DNA of 64,000 nt from assembly GCA_041662485.1 (NCBI GenBank), contig JBAZSJ010000004.1:62001-126000 (forward strand), read 5' to 3'. The position numbers and the translations under genes are program-made. This document shows positions 41,415 through 50,481 of the stretch, in pieces (within the stretch, counting starts at the first letter, position 1; every line of letters begins with the position of its first letter). The notes under the pieces were generated by a model. The model saw nothing but the letters and a program-made list of their open reading frames with translations, ran no database searches and was not told the DNA's origin. The DNA is from Rariglobus sp041662485 (GTDB lineage: Bacteria > Verrucomicrobiota > Verrucomicrobiia > Opitutales > Opitutaceae).

Positions 41415-44400
41415 TTAGTTTACGTAGACGAATTCGTTGGAGAAGAGGAGGGCTTGGGCGAGGAGTTCCCAGGATTTGAGGGGGGCGCGGCTCACGCGGA
41501 CGCCGGTGTTGCGGACGGGGCCGTTCATGCCTTCGGCAATCATGGTCGCGGGGGCCGGCACGGGGGCGACGACGGGGACGGAGGACTTTTTGACTTTGGT
41601 TTTGTCGGGCGCGGCGGGGGTGGACGGGGCGGCGAGCGGGCCGACCTCGCCGAGGAAGTTCAAGGCGGCGATCAACTCGTCGGGCCCGGGTTTTCGTTGG
41701 AAGAGGATGCGGTAGATCGCGGTGAGGCGGGCGGCGTCGGTGGGGGCGGAGGCGATCTCGGGGCGGGCGACGATGCGGCGGGCGACGTCCACGGTGAGAG
41801 GGTTGTTGAGGAAGAACAGGGCCTGCTGCGGGACGATGGTGCTGATGCGGCGGCTGTTCGGCATGTCGGGCACGGAGAAGTCGAACTGGGTGAGCACGTC
41901 GCTGAGCTGGGTGCGGTCAACGTAGCCGTAGATGCTGCGCCGGTAGGAGAAGGGTTCGTCGGTGATGTTGACGGGCTTTCCGCCGACGGCGGGGTCGAGC
42001 TTGCCGGTGAGGAGGATGAGGGAGTCGCGGATGCTCTCGAAATCGAGGCGGCGGAGGTTGGCGCGCCAGAGCAGGCGGTTGTCGGGATTGATCGCCTGCG
42101 GGTTGGCGAGGTAGTCGTTGGCCTGTTTGAGCAAGGGCGTGAGCGCCTGTTTGGAGATGGTGGCGTGGGCGGCGTAGAGCGGATTGAGTCCGGGGTTGGC
42201 GCTCTGCTGGTAGGTGCTGCTGAGAAGGATGAGTTTGTGGAGCTTTTTGAGGGACCAGCCGTTTTCGACGAACCACGTGCTGAGGAAGTCGAGGAGCTGC
42301 GGATGGCTGGGCGGTTCGGACATGTTGCCGAGATCGTCGGGCGTGCGGACGAAGCCCTCGCCGAAGTGTCCCTGCCAGACGCGGTTCACGGCGACGCGGG
42401 CGGTGAGCGGGTTGGCGGGGGTGGCGATGAGTTTCGCGAGTTCGTAGCGGCCGCTGCCGTCGCGGAAAGGCGCGGGGTTGGCGGTGGACAGGGCGGTGAG
42501 GAAGTGGCGCGGCTCGACGGGGCCGCGACGAGAGGCGTCGCCGCGGATGAGAATGGGGGAGTTCTTGGGCTGGGGGTTGTCGGTCACGACCATGGCGGCG
42601 CCGGGAGCGCCGGGATGGGTGATGCGCAGCTCGTTGATTTTGGAGAAGAGGAATTTGTCGGTCTCGGCGTTGGGCAGGCGGACCTTGGAGTAATAGCGCA
42701 TCTGATCCTCGACCCTGGCGATGTCGTTGCCGTCGGGAATCGGGTAGAAGCAGGTGAGCAGTTCGACGGTGGCCGCATCGGGCTTGGTCGTGGAAACGCG
42801 GGATTCGCGCCGGACGGAGAGGTATTCGGAAAACACGCGCTGGTAGCGGACGAACAGGCGGGCGTAGGCCGCACCCACGTCGTCAATCGAGGCGGGTTGG
42901 AGGAGCGTCAGCTCGCGGGCGACGATGGGATTGACCGTCGGGGCGGCGACGGCGGCGGCCAAAGTCTCGGGGGCGAGGGAGGCGAAGTCGGCGGGTTTTT
43001 CGCGGAGCAGACGGGCGAGGCGGTTGAAGGGACCGAAGACGGGATGGTCTTCGCGGCGCGGGATGGCGGAGTCGAGTTCGTTGGAGAATTCGACTCCGTA
43101 GCGCGCGCGGGCGTCGTCGGCTTCCTTGGACTGCGGGCCGAAGGCGACCGAGTAGCCGTGCGGGACGAGGTGCGATTCCTTCTGGAGATCGGCGGAGAGG
43201 CGGCCGACGACGTTGTAATAGAGCGTGCGGTTGTCGGCCTCGAGGACGGCGAACTTGCGTCGGTAGTCATCCTGATCGGCGGGCGAGGCGCGGTTTTTGA
43301 GGAAAGGCCGCTCGACAGGTTCGTCGATGGAGTTGAAGACGCCGTGGAGAGCGTAGTAGTCGGCGGTCGGGATGGGGTCGAACTTGTGGTCGTGGCAGCG
43401 TGCGCAGCTCACGGTGAGTCCGAGGAAGGCCTTGCTCGTGGTGTCGATGCGCTCGTCGATGAGGTCGTTGCGGTTCTCGTAGTGCTTGCCGACGGTGAGG
43501 AAGCCGAGGGCGGCGAGGCGGTCGTCGTTGGGCGTGATGTCTGGGAGTTTGTCGGCGGCGAGCTGCTCGAGGATGAACTTGTCGTAGGGCTTGTCGGTGT
43601 TGAAGGCGTTGATGACGTAGTCGCGATACGTCCAGGCGTATTCGTAGCGGGAACTCTCGAAGCGGTTCTGGGGATTCACGCCGCGGGTGTCGGCGTAGCG
43701 GGCGGTGTCGAGCCAGTGGCGGCCCCAGCGTTCGCCGTAGTGAGGGTTGGCGAGGAGCTGGTCTATCCATTTTTCGAGGACGAGGCGGCGCGGCGGATAA
43801 AAGCCCTTGTCGCCCTCGCCGTAGGGAACGCGGCCGGCCTCGACGTAGCGCTGTTCCGTGGCGATGGCGCTGTCGTAGTCGCGGGAGAAGGCGTTCACTT
43901 CCTCGAGGGTGGGAGGCAGGCCGAGCATGTCGTAATACATGCGGCGAAGGAGGCCCTCGGGCTCGGCGGGCGGGGTGGGCTTGAGGCCGGCGGCCTCCAG
44001 CTTCGAGAGGATGAAAAAATCAACCGGAGTCTGGCACCAGGCGCGGTCGATCACGCGGGGCGGGTTGGTTTTTTTGACGGGAAGGAGGGACCAGTGACTG
44101 CGGGCCTTGTCGGTGAGGCCGGTGAGACGGGTGGCGACGGGGGAGGTTTCGCGGGGGACGGGGGCGCCGCGGGTGATCCAGTCGCGGACGAGGGCGATCT
44201 GTTCGACGGTGAGACGACCGCCGGCGCGCTTGGGCGGCATCTTCAGGTCTTCCTCGTCGTAGGAAATGGCCTGAAAGAGGCGGCTGTCGTCGGGTTTGCC
44301 GGGGACGATGGCGGGGCCGTCGTCGCCGCTGGTGAGGATGCCGGCGCGGGTGTCGAGGGTGAGGCCGCCCTTGGATTTACCCTCGGCGAGCGAGTGGCAT

Positions 44401-44531
44401 TGGTAGCACTTGGCGGAGAGAAGCGGACGGATGTTTTTCTCGAAAAAGGCGGCGTCCTGCGGCGAAAGCTCGGCGGCGGGCGCGGACACGGCAAACGGCA
44501 GGAGAAACAGAAGACGGACCAACGACTGCAT
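41415..44531 (-). CDS. PSD1/DUF1549-DUF1553 protein with planctomycete cytochrome c domain
   Basis: A 1038-residue secreted protein. Signal peptide 'LLFLLPFAVSAPAA' (cleavage about residue 20), then a PSCyt1 cytochrome domain with 'CYQCH' at 42-46 and 'DLKMPPKRAGGRLT', a long DUF1549 part ('RRMYYDMLGLPPTLEEV', 'RWGRHWLDTARYADTRG', and a second CxxCH in 'VSCARCHDHKFDPIP') and a C-terminal DUF1553 ('RVWQGHFGEGFVRTPDDLG', 'SWFVENGWSLKKLHKLILLSS', 'ALLFSNEFVYVN'). Usually encoded beside DUF1501 genes, as here. The pair's role is not settled; periplasmic oxidation is assumed. PSD1 and DUF1501 are separated by 350 bases of repeats. Confidence 0.93.
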   Translation of the reverse strand: MQSLVRLLFLLPFAVSAPAAELSPQDAAFFEKNIRPLLSAKCYQCHSLAEGKSKGGLTLDTRAGILTSGDDGPAIVPGKPDDSRLFQAISYDEEDLKMPPKRAGGRLTVEQIALVRDWITRGAPVPRETSPVATRLTGLTDKARSHWSLLPVKKTNPPRVIDRAWCQTPVDFFILSKLEAAGLKPTPPAEPEGLLRRMYYDMLGLPPTLEEVNAFSRDYDSAIATEQRYVEAGRVPYGEGDKGFYPPRRLVLEKWIDQLLANPHYGERWGRHWLDTARYADTRGVNPQNRFESSRYEYAWTYRDYVINAFNTDKPYDKFILEQLAADKLPDITPNDDRLAALGFLTVGKHYENRNDLIDERIDTTSKAFLGLTVSCARCHDHKFDPIPTADYYALHGVFNSIDEPVERPFLKNRASPADQDDYRRKFAVLEADNRTLYYNVVGRLSADLQKESHLVPHGYSVAFGPQSKEADDARARYGVEFSNELDSAIPRREDHPVFGPFNRLARLLREKPADFASLAPETLAAAVAAPTVNPIVARELTLLQPASIDDVGAAYARLFVRYQRVFSEYLSVRRESRVSTTKPDAATVELLTCFYPIPDGNDIARVEDQMRYYSKVRLPNAETDKFLFSKINELRITHPGAPGAAMVVTDNPQPKNSPILIRGDASRRGPVEPRHFLTALSTANPAPFRDGSGRYELAKLIATPANPLTARVAVNRVWQGHFGEGFVRTPDDLGNMSEPPSHPQLLDFLSTWFVENGWSLKKLHKLILLSSTYQQSANPGLNPLYAAHATISKQALTPLLKQANDYLANPQAINPDNRLLWRANLRRLDFESIRDSLILLTGKLDPAVGGKPVNITDEPFSYRRSIYGYVDRTQLSDVLTQFDFSVPDMPNSRRISTIVPQQALFFLNNPLTVDVARRIVARPEIASAPTDAARLTAIYRILFQRKPGPDELIAALNFLGEVGPLAAPSTPAAPDKTKVKKSSVPVVAPVPAPATMIAEGMNGPVRNTGVRVSRAPLKSWELLAQALLFSNEFVYVN

Positions 44532-44782
44532 GGCGGGGTGGTGCAGGACGGGGGAGGGGTAAAGGACGACGGGGAGAGCGTGGTCGGATTTTCACGGACC
44601 GCAAACGCCAACTCCCCTCGGAGGCAGGTCCTGTTGCAAGGAGCCGGCTTTGGGCGGACTGGAGGTGGGAGCGAGCTTGCTCGCGATTCCGAACCTCGCG
44701 AGCAAGCTCGCTCCCACGGGACACCCCGAATCGCCTGCGAGCAGGCTCCTACGTAGATCCACCGGAGTCTGTCCGAGGATTT
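44532..44782. repeat. Intergenic region with REP palindromes resembling Pseudomonas REPs (family D)
   Basis: 44665-44717: GTGGGAGCGAGCTTGCTCGC is followed, after a 10-base gap, by its reverse complement ending CTCGCTCCCAC. 44729-44756 holds a second, related unit read on the minus strand as GTAGGAGCCTGCTCGCAGGC. No gene is seen in this stretch. Confidence 0.85.
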
Positions 44783-45412
44783 TCACTTCACGTCCACCGT
44801 CCACTGCTTCGAGCCGCTGGTGGCGGCGAGCGTGACGGTGTAACGACCGGGAACAAGAGTGCCGCCGGGGATGGTGACGGCGACCGTGCTGTCCTTGGTG
44901 CGGGCGATCAAACCGCCGGCAAGCGCCTCGAACTGGGGCACGATCGTGATGGTGTTGGCGCGAATGAACACCTGCGAGCCGCCGAGCTGCTCTTTTTGGT
45001 TGGGGACGGCGCAGTTGAACAGGATCGGGTAGGGCAGCAGACCGGCGACCTGACGCGGAGCCGAGACGGAGGTGATGGCCTCCGGCAGGCGCGGTTGGTC
45101 CAGGAAGGTGCCGGACAGTCCGCCGGGAAGTCCGCCGGGGGCGTTGGTGACGCTGGCGACGGCGCCGATGGCGCGAAAGACCTGAGCGGTGTCGGCGGGG
45201 CGCTCGGCGGTGGTCTCGATGCGGCGGTAGCCGGCGTTGAGGAGACGCTCGACGTTGGCGCGGTTGGCGAAGTCCTCGTAAGGTCGGTAGGCGGGGCCGG
45301 GCTTGCGATAGTGGAGGGTCAGGTAGGTGTAGACGGCGATCCCGACGATGATCGCGAGGACCATCCACTTCATGGGCCAGGGTTTTTGCCGGGAGGAGCG
45401 TCGGGCGGACAT
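44783..45412 (-). CDS. Hypothetical membrane-anchored protein
   Basis: A 209-residue protein with one N-terminal helix ('MVLAIIVGIAVYTYLTLHY', about 16-34) preceded by Arg/Lys-rich residues, so the rest lies outside the cytoplasmic membrane. The C-terminal 60 residues ('TVAVTIPGGTLVPGRYTVTL' and 'SGSKQWTVDVK') look like a beta-sandwich. No family recognised. Start chosen at ATG 45412 just before the basic stretch. It is transcribed towards PSD1, with REPs between. Confidence 0.65.
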   Translation of the reverse strand: MSARRSSRQKPWPMKWMVLAIIVGIAVYTYLTLHYRKPGPAYRPYEDFANRANVERLLNAGYRRIETTAERPADTAQVFRAIGAVASVTNAPGGLPGGLSGTFLDQPRLPEAITSVSAPRQVAGLLPYPILFNCAVPNQKEQLGGSQVFIRANTITIVPQFEALAGGLIARTKDSTVAVTIPGGTLVPGRYTVTLAATSGSKQWTVDVK

Positions 45413-45574
45413 GGCGGGGGAGTGAAGGGGGAGGCGGGCGCAAGGCAAGCCGCGGGGCGTGATGACCTCACCTTTCAATTACACCCATGCGCGTATGAAC
45501 CAAAATACTCAACGCCATGCATGCCACCGTCGCTCATGGCGCCACTTGAAAATCAGCAAACAAACGGTCTTCTG

Positions 45575-46258
45575 TTACGGAATGGTGACCTCAGCAGTTT
45601 GTTGCAGCGCCTGGTTTACCGCTTCGTCACTGCGGACTTCGTCGGGTGGATTCATGGAGACTTGAGGCTTGATGTAACCGCGTATTCTGTTGGTCCGGTG
45701 CCCGCCGTTGGGCGAAGTTCCAACAAGTTGGACATCTATAAATCCTCGTAGCGTTTGGCCGACGGTAACGAGTGGACCGTCGAGAACGATGGATGCGGAA
45801 AGCACTCTCCATGTGGGATTCTCATTCGAAATGATATGGTGCGTCCAGTAATGGACCGAAAACCGCCTATTTTTGACGATGATGAGAAGATGATCGTTGG
45901 TGGAAGCTGTAAAGTCGTGAACGTAGATGCCGCCGACCCCATCGGCTTCGATCCAAGCCTCCGCAAACCTTATGGAGTGGTCGCCCAAATAAGAACTCGT
46001 GCAATCAGCGGTATGACGAAGTCTTGGTATATTCTTGGTGGAACCGCCCAAGGTATCCTCTAAACTACCATCATCATGCTCCACGATGTTCCAAGGCAGA
46101 CTGTGCTGATCTTGGTTAAAAAAGTCAGCGGAGAGAGTGTGGTCATACGTAACCTTCCAACGTGTCGGGGAGACACCGCCGGGGTTAAGCCGGGCACATC
46201 CAACGGAGGCGAAGACGAGAAGGATGCAGACGATCAAATTTTGCAGTGGATGCGCCAT
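45575..46258 (-). CDS. Hypothetical lipoprotein
   Basis: A 227-residue protein with a lipoprotein signal peptide, 'LIVCILLVFASVGC' ending in the modified Cys (about residue 20). The rest contains beta-rich segments such as 'HLLIIVKNRRFSVHYWTHHI' and no known domain. Composition is lower in G+C than the neighbours. ATG 46258 is used; another in-frame ATG at 46267 adds three residues. Divergent from proS. Product not recognised. Confidence 0.6.
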   Translation of the reverse strand: MAHPLQNLIVCILLVFASVGCARLNPGGVSPTRWKVTYDHTLSADFFNQDQHSLPWNIVEHDDGSLEDTLGGSTKNIPRLRHTADCTSSYLGDHSIRFAEAWIEADGVGGIYVHDFTASTNDHLLIIVKNRRFSVHYWTHHIISNENPTWRVLSASIVLDGPLVTVGQTLRGFIDVQLVGTSPNGGHRTNRIRGYIKPQVSMNPPDEVRSDEAVNQALQQTAEVTIP

Positions 46259-46483
46259 GCCTAACATGCTCGATGTCGGGGATTTCACGGGGGCCAACGT
46301 TGTTGCCGGTGGAGGGCGGCTCAATGTTAATCACTGTTTCGGGTGCGCTATGGCATGTGCCCACTGGCTTGCGGTCTATGAAAAGAAGCCGTGTTCTCCG
46401 TGACGGATTTCGGAGCGGGCGGCCGGAGATTGCCCAAATACAGTTTGCCCCCCGGCGGGCGGGGTGTTTCGTTGGCCGACTTC

Positions 46484-48292
46484 ATGAAATATTGGTCCCA
46501 GTTCTTTATCCCGACCCTTAAAGAGAGCCCTTCGGATGCGGAGATCGCTTCGCACAAGCTGCTCGTCCGCGCCGGCCTGGTGCGCAAGCTCGGCGGCGGG
46601 CTCTATACCTACATGCCGCTCGGCCTGCGCGTCATGCAGAAGCTCTCCCAAATCTGCCGCGAGGAACTGGACTCCGCCGGTGGCATCGAGCTGTGGATGC
46701 CGCACCTGCACCCGGCCGAAAACTGGGAACAGGGCCCCCGCTGGGCCGCGGCCCGCGAGATCATGTTCCGCACCGACAGCGCCGGCGCCGGCAAGGGCCG
46801 CGCAAAGGAGCCGGAGTATGTCCTCGGGCCGACGCACGAGGAGGTCATCACGCCGCTCGTGAAGCAGGAAATCACCAGCTACCGCGACCTGCCGAAAAAC
46901 TTTTACCAGATCGGGACCAAGTTCCGTAACGAGATCCGTCCACGCTACGGACTCATGCGCGCCCGCGAGTTCGTGATGATGGACGCCTACTCCTTCGACG
47001 CGAACGACGACGGCGCGGTGAAGAGCTACTTCGCGATGAAGGCCGCCTACGAGGCGTTCTTCAAACGCATCGGCGTGACCGCCATCGCGGTCGAGGCCGA
47101 CACCGGCGTGATGGGCGGCAGCTTCTCCCACGAGTTCATGGTGCCCGCCGAAATCGGCGACGACGACGTGATCTACAACGAGGAGAGCGGCTACGCGGCC
47201 AACCGCGAGAAGGCCACCAGTTCCTTCGTGCCCGCCGATCTCGCCGAGGCCGCGCCCGCCGGAGTGATCGAGGAGTTCGCCACGCCCGGAGCGACAACCA
47301 TCGCCGCGCTCGCGGCCCAGCCCTACGGCATCGCCGGCGCCCAGCAGTTCAAAACCCTCGTCTATGTGGGTGACGGCAAGCCGTTCCTTGTGATTCTGCG
47401 CGGCAACGACGACCTTGAGGAAGCCAAGCTCGGCTCGCTCGGGTTCACGCTCACGCGTCCTGCCACGCCCGACGAAGTCGAACGAGTGATGGGCGCTAAA
47501 CCTGGTAGCCTTGGCGCCGTAAAGAGCACATTGCTGAGCGATGAATCACGGCCTCTTGCCGCTTCAGGCTCTGCTCTTGAAACCGTAAAGCTCGCGGGCA
47601 TTTTCGCCGACCACGCCATCCGCCTCATCGGCAACGGCGTGACCGGTGCCAACAAGGACGGATTCCATCTCAAGAACGTCAACGTGACCCGCGATCTCGC
47701 GATCACGAAGTTTGGCGACTTCCGCCGCGTGCGAGTGGGCGAGCCCGACCCGAAGGGCGGACGTCCGCTCAGCGTGAAGCGAGGCATCGAGGTCGGCCAC
47801 ATCTTCAAGCTCGGCACGAAATACTCCGAGAAGTTCGGCGCGGTCTACACCGACGACGCCAAGCAGAACCACCCGATGGTCATGGGCTGCTACGGCATCG
47901 GCATCAGCCGCACCATGCAGGCGGTGATCGAGCAGAGCCACGACGCCGACGGCATCATCTGGCCGTGGGCGGTCGCACCGTTCCAGCTCATCATCGTCGT
48001 CCTCGATCCCTCGCTGCCGGAAACCTCCGGCTTGGCGAAGGAACTCGGCGGCATCGCCGAGAAGGCGGGCGCCGATGTGCTCATTGACGACCGCGAGGAG
48101 CGCCCGGGCATCAAGTTCAAGGACGCCGACCTCATCGGCATTCCCATGCGCATCGTCATCGGCAGCAAGGGACTCAAGGACGGCGTCATCGAGCTCAAGA
48201 TCCGCGGCCAGAAAGACGTTCAAAAGATCCCCGTGGCCGAAGCCGGTGAACGCATCGCCGCCGCCATCAAGCAGGCTTCCGGCCGGGCATGA
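46484..48292 (+). CDS. proS: Prolyl-tRNA synthetase (bacterial type with INS editing domain)
   Basis: A 602-residue class II synthetase that charges tRNA-Pro. Catalytic motifs: 'SHKLLVRAGLVRKLGGGLYTYMPLG' region, 'GPTHEEVIT' and motif 2 'YQIGTKFRNEIRPRYGLMRAREFVMMDAYSF' region (about 143-175), motif 3 'CYGIGISRTMQAVIEQ' (about 470-485). The INS editing domain (about 220-395) removes Ala-tRNA-Pro; the anticodon domain is C-terminal. ATG 46484 is followed at once by the conserved 'YWSQFFIPTLKE'. At 47540-47590 the INS domain carries an unusual stretch ('LLSDESRPLAASGSALETV'). Coupled to clpS by ATGA overlap. Confidence 0.95.
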   Translation: MKYWSQFFIPTLKESPSDAEIASHKLLVRAGLVRKLGGGLYTYMPLGLRVMQKLSQICREELDSAGGIELWMPHLHPAENWEQGPRWAAAREIMFRTDSAGAGKGRAKEPEYVLGPTHEEVITPLVKQEITSYRDLPKNFYQIGTKFRNEIRPRYGLMRAREFVMMDAYSFDANDDGAVKSYFAMKAAYEAFFKRIGVTAIAVEADTGVMGGSFSHEFMVPAEIGDDDVIYNEESGYAANREKATSSFVPADLAEAAPAGVIEEFATPGATTIAALAAQPYGIAGAQQFKTLVYVGDGKPFLVILRGNDDLEEAKLGSLGFTLTRPATPDEVERVMGAKPGSLGAVKSTLLSDESRPLAASGSALETVKLAGIFADHAIRLIGNGVTGANKDGFHLKNVNVTRDLAITKFGDFRRVRVGEPDPKGGRPLSVKRGIEVGHIFKLGTKYSEKFGAVYTDDAKQNHPMVMGCYGIGISRTMQAVIEQSHDADGIIWPWAVAPFQLIIVVLDPSLPETSGLAKELGGIAEKAGADVLIDDREERPGIKFKDADLIGIPMRIVIGSKGLKDGVIELKIRGQKDVQKIPVAEAGERIAAAIKQASGRA

Positions 48293-48549
48293 GCGCACCG
48301 GTCGAAAACAAAATCGCGTGGCGCGTCGTTTTCCTGAACGACGCCGTCACGCGCATGTCGTATGCCGTCATGGTGCTGCGAAAGGTCTTCGGCTTCGACG
48401 AGCCGACGGCCACGCGGCACATGATGGAGGCGCACGAGCAGGGCCGCACCATCGTGTGGACGGGCCTGCGCGAAAACGCCGAGGCCTACGTTTTCTCTCT
48501 CCAGCAATGGCACCTCTCCGCAACCCTCGAAACCGATGAAAAGGGTTGA
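48289..48549 (+). CDS. clpS: ATP-dependent Clp protease adaptor ClpS
   Basis: An 86-residue adaptor that recognises N-degrons and delivers them to ClpAP or ClpCP. 'WRVVFLNDAVTRMSYAVMVLRKVFGF' is the core with the conserved Asn-Asp and Met gate, and 'ATRHMMEAHEQGRTIVWTG' includes the His of the N-degron pocket; the family motif 'V.LLND.VT' is present with F for L. Usual length. Overlaps proS by four bases (ATGA). The clp ATPase is not in the window. Confidence 0.93.
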   Translation: MSAPVENKIAWRVVFLNDAVTRMSYAVMVLRKVFGFDEPTATRHMMEAHEQGRTIVWTGLRENAEAYVFSLQQWHLSATLETDEKG

Positions 48550-49009
48550 AGTCCGTCTCAGCATCGCCGCCGTCGCGCCGCTCCTTGACATGATCAAGAC
48601 GGTGGCCAACGAGCTGCGCGAACACATCGCCGTGCCTGTCGTGCTGACGGGCACGGACACCGATTTCACCTCCCTGTGGCGCGAAGAGCTGCTGCAATCC
48701 CAACGCGACGACTGCGACCGGCTTTTCTCTCTTTTTGACCAGGAGTTTTTCACGGAGGGAGTGATCGCGCTGGACCGCGACAACGCCGAGGCCGTGCTCC
48801 GTGCGTCGGCGGCGCTGCGGTTGCGTTTCCGCAGCACGCGTCTCAAGAGGATGTCGGACGACGCGCTCGAGGCGCTGGAAGCCGACAGCGTTTTGGACCA
48901 GCTCGATGAGGGGGAGAAAAAAGCCTTCGCGTGTTTCGTGTTTCTAGACGAGCTGCAAAAGATCATCCTGAAGTATCTCGATCCGCTGAGCGTGGACGAA
49001 GATGAATAA
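48536..49009 (+). CDS. Hypothetical protein downstream of clpS
   Basis: A 157-residue, mostly helical, acidic protein with no transmembrane segment. It contains 'DFTSLWREELLQSQRDDCDRLFSLF' and ends 'KYLDPLSVDEDE'. It overlaps clpS by 14 bases and the following gene by eight, so it is part of a tightly packed operon. Actinobacteria place a helical DUF2017 protein after clpS; this could be an analogue, but homology is not evident. No function is assigned. Confidence 0.65.
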   Translation: MKRVEVRLSIAAVAPLLDMIKTVANELREHIAVPVVLTGTDTDFTSLWREELLQSQRDDCDRLFSLFDQEFFTEGVIALDRDNAEAVLRASAALRLRFRSTRLKRMSDDALEALEADSVLDQLDEGEKKAFACFVFLDELQKIILKYLDPLSVDEDE

Positions 49010-49475
49010 GGTCGCCTGCCACTACTGCGGCCTGCCGTTCAAGGCGCTCCGCGTGCAACCCGGGCGCGAGTATTTCTGCTGCTCGGGCTGCGCCATCGCC
49101 AGCCGCGTGCCGGTGGATGCCGACGGCAAGTTTCCGACCAACCCGGCGCTGCTGACGGCGCTGGCGGTGGGGTTTATATTTTTCAACCAGCTCATATTCT
49201 GGCTGCTGGCGGTATTGCTGGTGCGCGAAGGCCGCGTGCCGGTGGCCGGGCGGTTCGAAGTGGCGTCCCTGGTCCTGGGGACGGTCACTTGGCTGGCGTT
49301 GGTGGTCGTGCAATGGCGGCTCGGCGCGCGCCGGTGGGTGGACGCGGTGGTGGCCGTGCTGACGGCCGGATTGCTGGCGAGCGGGCTTGCCTCCGGATCG
49401 CAGGCGTGCGCGGCGGCGGCCAACGCGGCGCTGGTGGCGTGGAGCGTGCGCGGATTTCTGAGGAAGAAGTCGTAG
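49002..49475 (+). CDS. Membrane protein with zinc-ribbon (PF12156-like) N-terminus
   Basis: A 157-residue protein. Residues 6-33 form a four-cysteine ribbon ('CHYCGLPF' and 'YFCCSGCAIA'), like the metal-binding part of copper P-type ATPases. Four hydrophobic segments follow ('LLTALAVGFIFFNQLIFWLLAVLLV', 'VASLVLGTVTWLALVVVQW', 'VVAVLTAGLLASGLAS'). No ATPase domain follows. A metal or redox role is possible; the partner is unknown. ATG 49002 overlaps the upstream gene. Confidence 0.7.
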   Translation: MNKVACHYCGLPFKALRVQPGREYFCCSGCAIASRVPVDADGKFPTNPALLTALAVGFIFFNQLIFWLLAVLLVREGRVPVAGRFEVASLVLGTVTWLALVVVQWRLGARRWVDAVVAVLTAGLLASGLASGSQACAAAANAALVAWSVRGFLRKKS

Positions 49476-49837
49476 CGGGGTAGGGCGGGTTATCCACTAA
49501 CCCGCCGTGTGCGTATGCAGGAATGCTTCGCGGCGCGTTAGGGATAACGCGCCCTACCTTTGCAGATGCGGCCTCGCGAAAAAACTCCCTCGAAACCGGC
49601 TGTTGGCGGTTGACCGTGCCTTCGGGCGACCTACCTTCCTTGGCGACACCCTGCAGTGTTCGAGCTGCTTTCAATAACTGCTCTTTTCCTTTGAAATTAT
49701 TCGGGAGCCGGAACGGGCGATGGAGTGCCAGGCCGTAAATCGGAAGGCATAAAGTCGTTCGGAGGCGCCCACCTTATCTCAAAAAGGTTCTCGAGCCTTT
49801 GGGCACACGGCACAGGCGGGGTGTCACTTTATTTTCC
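49476..49837. repeat. Intergenic region with family E palindromes
   Basis: 49479-49507: GGTAGGGCGGGTTATCCACT then AACCCGCC, a palindrome with a GTAG lead. 49531-49558: an inverted related unit, GGCGCGTTAGGGATAACGCG then CCCTACC. The pair faces inward. The remaining 280 bases show no gene and no clear signals. Confidence 0.75.
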
Positions 49838-50185
49838 ATGAATCCAGCCGAATACAACGCCCTTCACATCATACACGTCTTTTCGGCCATCGTCCTTGTA
49901 GCGACGACGTTCTACGCCTGCGCCGGCGCGCCGGAGACCCGCAAGAAAGTTCTGATGTTTGGCGGCATCGCCAGCCTGTTGGTGCTGCTCACGGGCATCC
50001 GTATGTGGCAAAGTCTGTATGATTTCACGGGGATATGGGCGGTGGTGAAGATCGTCGCCTGGCTGGGCCTGTCTGCGTTCGGCGGTCTCGCCTACAAACG
50101 CCGCGCCAAGGCGGGGCTGTGGATCACGCTTTCGCTGGTGCTGAGCCTGGTCGCGGTGGTCATGGTTTACGTCAAGCCGTTCTGA
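49838..50185 (+). CDS. Hypothetical four-helix membrane protein
   Basis: A 115-residue protein with four hydrophobic segments, 'IIHVFSAIVLVATTFYAC', 'VLMFGGIASLLVLLTGIRM', 'AVVKIVAWLGLSAFGGLAY' and 'LWITLSLVLSLVAVVMVYV', joined by short basic loops ('ETRKK', 'KRRAK'). Such small bundles are found in many bacteria (some linked to copper or haem), but no family is recognised for sure. ATG 49838; not followed by an obvious operon partner. Confidence 0.65.
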   Translation: MNPAEYNALHIIHVFSAIVLVATTFYACAGAPETRKKVLMFGGIASLLVLLTGIRMWQSLYDFTGIWAVVKIVAWLGLSAFGGLAYKRRAKAGLWITLSLVLSLVAVVMVYVKPF

Positions 50186-50256
50186 TCGCAGGACGGGTTT
50201 ACTAATCTACCCGCTACGGCGTTGCCAACGAGGCGAGGGTTATCAAGGTTTTCACC

Positions 50257-50481
50257 ATGAGCATTGCCGACTTTCCCGAACTGCGCCGGTTGTCGCGTCC
50301 CGAGAAAATTTTGCTGGTGCAGCAGCTATGGGACGAGATCGCCGCCGAATCCGACGATTATCCCTTACAGCCGTGGCAAAAGAAGGCGCTGGAGGAAAGC
50401 ATGGCCGAATACAGGGCGAATCCGCACGAAGGCGCACCGTGGAGCGAGGTCAAGGCGCGGTTGATCGCCCGTTTGCAATGA
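50257..50481 (+). CDS. Addiction-module antitoxin (PF09720-like)
   Basis: A 74-residue helical protein. 'FPELRRLSRPEKILLVQQLWDEIAAE' followed by 'LQPWQKKALEESMAEYRANP' and 'PWSEVKARL' are the marks of the 'putative addiction module component' family: two helices, an acidic linker and a C-terminal 'W..VK..L'. It precedes and overlaps the toxin gene by four bases (ATGA). It should neutralise the RelE-like toxin. Confidence 0.88.
   Translation: MSIADFPELRRLSRPEKILLVQQLWDEIAAESDDYPLQPWQKKALEESMAEYRANPHEGAPWSEVKARLIARLQ

Noticed and set aside
41319..44756. 1145-codon plus-strand frame opposite the PSD1 gene
   Set aside because: Gly/Val/Glu-rich antisense shadow of a gene with two CxxCH motifs and family blocks on the other strand.
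44592..45443. 283-codon minus-strand frame overlapping the hypothetical membrane gene
   Set aside because: Arg/His/Pro-rich shadow in a different frame; the frame with a membrane helix and beta-sandwich is the better gene.
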